Origin: Thalassotalea_H castellviae
Lineage (GTDB): Bacteria; Pseudomonadota; Gammaproteobacteria; Enterobacterales; Alteromonadaceae
Length of the DNA stretch: 64,000 nucleotides
Assembly (NCBI RefSeq): GCF_031846185.1
Contig: NZ_JAVRIF010000011.1
Coordinates: 61,193-125,192 of the forward strand
Direction: 5' to 3'
Each line of letters opens with the position of its first letter. Within the stretch, counting starts at the first letter, position 1. Position numbers and translations under genes: made by a program. Below are positions 62,283 to 64,000 of the stretch, in pieces. Under the pieces are notes generated by a model, which was not told the origin of the DNA, did not search any database, and was given only the letters and a program-made list of their open reading frames with translations.

Positions 62283-62687
62283 CTATTTGCTACATTCATG
62301 TTCATTACATTGTTTACAACTATTACATAATTTAATATTAATAATATGAGCAGCAACTATAAGTGTTGCTCCTATCATTATAAAAAATGGTTGTACCGCT
62401 TCTGAAAAATCGTGTTTTTGCCAATACACTACGACACCAAGCATTAACAAATAAAACGGGTATAATTTTTTATGATAACGCTTAAAGCCAGAAAACATAG
62501 CAATTGAACCTAGAATGGCAGTCACGATTAAAAAGATATGCTCCCAAGTATGATCGGCTAGAAATCCAATACCGAGTAAAGGCAATGCCGGTAAAATTAC
62601 AGGCAGCAGTATACAGTGCAAGGCACATAAAGATGTTGCTGTGATGCCAATTCTATCTAACACGTTATTCCGCTCAGTTACTATCAA
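62283..62687 (-). CDS. MerC-domain membrane protein
   Basis: MerC proteins have four membrane helices and carry mercuric or related ions; many chromosomal copies have no mercury link. Here four hydrophobic segments fit (about 15-38, 48-66, 75-90, 98-116). The first holds the SLCALHC motif with two Cys; a Cys-rich tail CNSCKQCNEHEC follows the last helix and could bind metal. No mer operon lies nearby. 134 residues is typical. Confidence 0.85.
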   Translation of the reverse strand: MIVTERNNVLDRIGITATSLCALHCILLPVILPALPLLGIGFLADHTWEHIFLIVTAILGSIAMFSGFKRYHKKLYPFYLLMLGVVVYWQKHDFSEAVQPFFIMIGATLIVAAHIINIKLCNSCKQCNEHECSK

Positions 62688-62733
62688 TCTAATTTTGATA
62701 TATTATCACACTTGATACAGTATCACAAAACAA

Positions 62734-63702
62734 TTATGCATTGGTGATATTAAATGTCATTGTCGATGCGATATCTGGTTTATCAAGTGCTAACATCAAT
62801 AATCTATCTATACCAACTGCTACTCCTGCACAGGCTGGTAAGCCATTTTCTAAAGCAGCAAGGAATAAACGATCTAAAGGTTTATCTTTTTTTCCGAGAG
62901 AATGTCGTTTTGCGTTATCAGTCTCGAAACGACTGATTTGTTCACGAGGATCAGTTAACTCATTAAAACCATTCGCTAACTCAACGCCTTTATAATAACA
63001 TTCAAATCGTTCTGCTACTCTAGGATCATCTGTAGATAGTTTAGCTAAAGCAGATTGACTGGCAGGATAATTATATATAAAGCACGGTACATCGCTCCCT
63101 AACTGGTTTTCAATGCATTCTGAGAACAACACTTGTAATAACACGTCTTTATCTTGCTCTGTATCGATCCAATCTCCTAACACTTTATGATCACTTAAAG
63201 TCTCTTTAAGTAATGCATTGGTACAGGTTAGCGGATCAACTTTTAAATACTTTAGAAATACCTGTTGGTAGGTCATCCTTTCCGCTTCACCACACTTTAA
63301 TGTAAGGCTGAGTAAATCAGCTAATTCATCCATAAGTTGAAAATGATCAAAATCGATTCGATACCATTCTAAGATAGAAAATTCTGGGTTATGAAAGCGA
63401 CCATGACTTTCGTGCCGAAAAGCCTTACATATCTGATAAATTGATTGATAACCAGAAGCGAGCAACCTTTTCATAGCGAATTCGGGCGAAGTTTGTAAAA
63501 ATAAATTTTTAGATGAAGATCTAGAAGCAAAGTCGTACCGACAGGAAAAACTATCTAAATAAACATCCGTAACTGTGCCATGGCTCAGCAATGGCGTTTC
63601 AACTTCTAAGATATTACGAGAATAAAAAAACTCTCTAATAGATCGAATAACACTCGCACGCTGTTGAGCAACCTCCCAACAAATTTTACTTTCCCACGAC
63701 AT
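62734..63702 (-). CDS. epmA: Elongation factor P (R)-beta-lysine ligase
   Basis: EpmA (GenX/PoxA) attaches beta-lysine to the conserved Lys of EF-P, which rescues ribosomes at polyproline. It is a lysyl-tRNA synthetase core without the anticodon domain. Class II motifs: VETPLLSHGTVTDVYLDSF, QTSPEFAMKRLL, KAFRHESHGRFHNPEFSILEWYR (motif 2), and GVAVGIDRLLMLAL (motif 3). The ATG at 63702 gives 322 residues; a GTG four codons earlier is also open. epmB and efp are not in the window. Confidence 0.95.
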   Translation of the reverse strand: MSWESKICWEVAQQRASVIRSIREFFYSRNILEVETPLLSHGTVTDVYLDSFSCRYDFASRSSSKNLFLQTSPEFAMKRLLASGYQSIYQICKAFRHESHGRFHNPEFSILEWYRIDFDHFQLMDELADLLSLTLKCGEAERMTYQQVFLKYLKVDPLTCTNALLKETLSDHKVLGDWIDTEQDKDVLLQVLFSECIENQLGSDVPCFIYNYPASQSALAKLSTDDPRVAERFECYYKGVELANGFNELTDPREQISRFETDNAKRHSLGKKDKPLDRLFLAALENGLPACAGVAVGIDRLLMLALDKPDIASTMTFNITNA

Positions 63703-63741
63703 ACTTATAAGCACTTAATCTTAAAATGAATACTGTAAACG

Positions 63742-63774
63742 AAAAAAGCCCTTGTCGAAAGACAAGGGCTTTTT
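63742..63774 (-). terminator. Terminator after the 5S rRNA gene
   Basis: AAAAAAGCCCTTGTC, loop GAAA, GACAAGGGCTTTT: a strong stem followed on the minus strand by a T-tract. It ends the rRNA transcript before epmA. Confidence 0.93.
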
Positions 63775-63790
63775 ATACTTTAAAAAGGGT

Positions 63791-63906
63791 GTCTGGTAAT
63801 GTCCTACTCTCACATGGGAACTCCCACACTACCATCGGCGCTAACGCATTTCACTTCTGAGTTCGGAATGGGATCAGGTGGTACTACGTCGCTATTGTCA
63901 CCAGAC
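63791..63906 (-). rRNA. rrf: 5S ribosomal RNA
   Basis: On the minus strand the sequence begins GTCTGGTGACAATAGCGACG and ends GTAGGACATTACCAGAC, pairing its two ends (GTCTGG/CCAGAC, helix I). The conserved core CCACCTGATCCCATTCCGAA, CTCAGAAGTGAAA and GCGCCGATGGTAGTGTGGG is close to E. coli 5S. About 116-118 nt. It should be the end of an rrn operon or an extra 5S copy (see the terminator at the right edge). Confidence 0.97.
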
Positions 63907-63970
63907 AAAAAAACATTATTAGTTAGGAAATTAAACTGAGATAAAATTCACTAAATATTAATGTTTTAGC

Positions 63971-64000
63971 AAAAAGCCCGTCACTCTCGTAACGGGCTTC
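63971..64000 (-). terminator. Terminator upstream of the 5S gene (at window edge)
   Basis: On the minus strand GAAGCCCGTTAC, loop GAGA, GTGACGGGCTTTTTG forms a strong intrinsic terminator. It lies 64 bp before the 5S gene in the direction of transcription. Its outer end touches the window edge. Confidence 0.8.

Noticed and set aside
1..64000. CRISPR arrays, insertion sequences, prophage genes, toxin-antitoxin pairs or tRNA genes.
   Set aside because: I looked through the gaps on both strands and saw no spaced direct repeats, transposase or integrase text, or cloverleaf-like stretches.

Overview
The window is a chromosomal segment of an AT-rich marine gammaproteobacterium. The best guess is order Alteromonadales, near Colwelliaceae (Colwellia/Thalassotalea). 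This rests on gene order and on how closely recalled Escherichia coli proteins match (DksA, HslV, SspB, PepB, GlnA/NtrBC, EpmA); no search was run. Nearly all of it is single-copy core genome. I see no insertion sequence, prophage, CRISPR array, tRNA gene or defence island.

Layout. 1-1.3 kb: end of an outer-membrane beta-barrel gene, then the RNase P RNA gene (rnpB, minus strand) with promoter and hairpin. 1.3-6.5 kb: a periplasmic binding-protein-like gene, then rsmI divergent from lpoA-yraN-diaA-dolP (cell-envelope cluster). 6.5-10.3 kb: sspA-sspB and the cytochrome bc1 operon petABC, both minus strand. 10.5-16.5 kb: mrcB (PBP1b), a CNNM/CBS membrane protein and hrpB. 16.6-23.4 kb: accessory genes: a collagen-like/choice-of-anchor I lipoprotein behind a candidate Pho box, a hotdog thioesterase, two related STAS-like proteins flanking pepB, and a secreted amidohydrolase. 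23.7-30 kb: sfsA, dksA-gluQ-pcnB-folK-panB-panC. 30-35.4 kb: rpmE divergent from priA-ftsN-hslV-hslU, with a sigma-32-type promoter and leader hairpin before hslV. 35.5-42.3 kb: signalling genes (HBM-type chemoreceptor, GGDEF-EAL protein, rraA, and a second, degenerate GGDEF-EAL protein). 42.3-48.2 kb: histidine utilisation (hutI divergent from hutC-hutH-hutU) with two HutC-type operators. 48.2-55.2 kb: small and accessory genes around a conserved rbn/yihY-dtd-yiiD-like group, plus two tiny proteins, one of them a GTG-started 58-residue gene. 55.5-62.3 kb: typA divergent from glnA, a DUF4124 gene, glnL and glnG, with NtrC sites and a sigma-54 promoter. 62.3-64 kb: a MerC-like protein, epmA, and a 5S rRNA gene lying between two intrinsic terminators.

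How the parts work together. The nitrogen block is self-contained: NtrB/NtrC control glnA through an enhancer and sigma-54 promoter visible here, and an NtrC site sits just before glnL. HutC can repress both arms of histidine breakdown from the shared control region; no gene for the step after formiminoglutamate lies in the window. LpoA and PBP1b are both present, although in this pathway LpoA normally activates PBP1a. I found no clear new multi-gene system. The best leads are the two tiny related proteins at 54.8-55.2 kb, the STAS-like pair, the Pho-box-linked surface lipoprotein, the eukaryote-like long urocanase, the catalytically degenerate GGDEF-EAL protein next to rraA, and the NtrC site at glnL.
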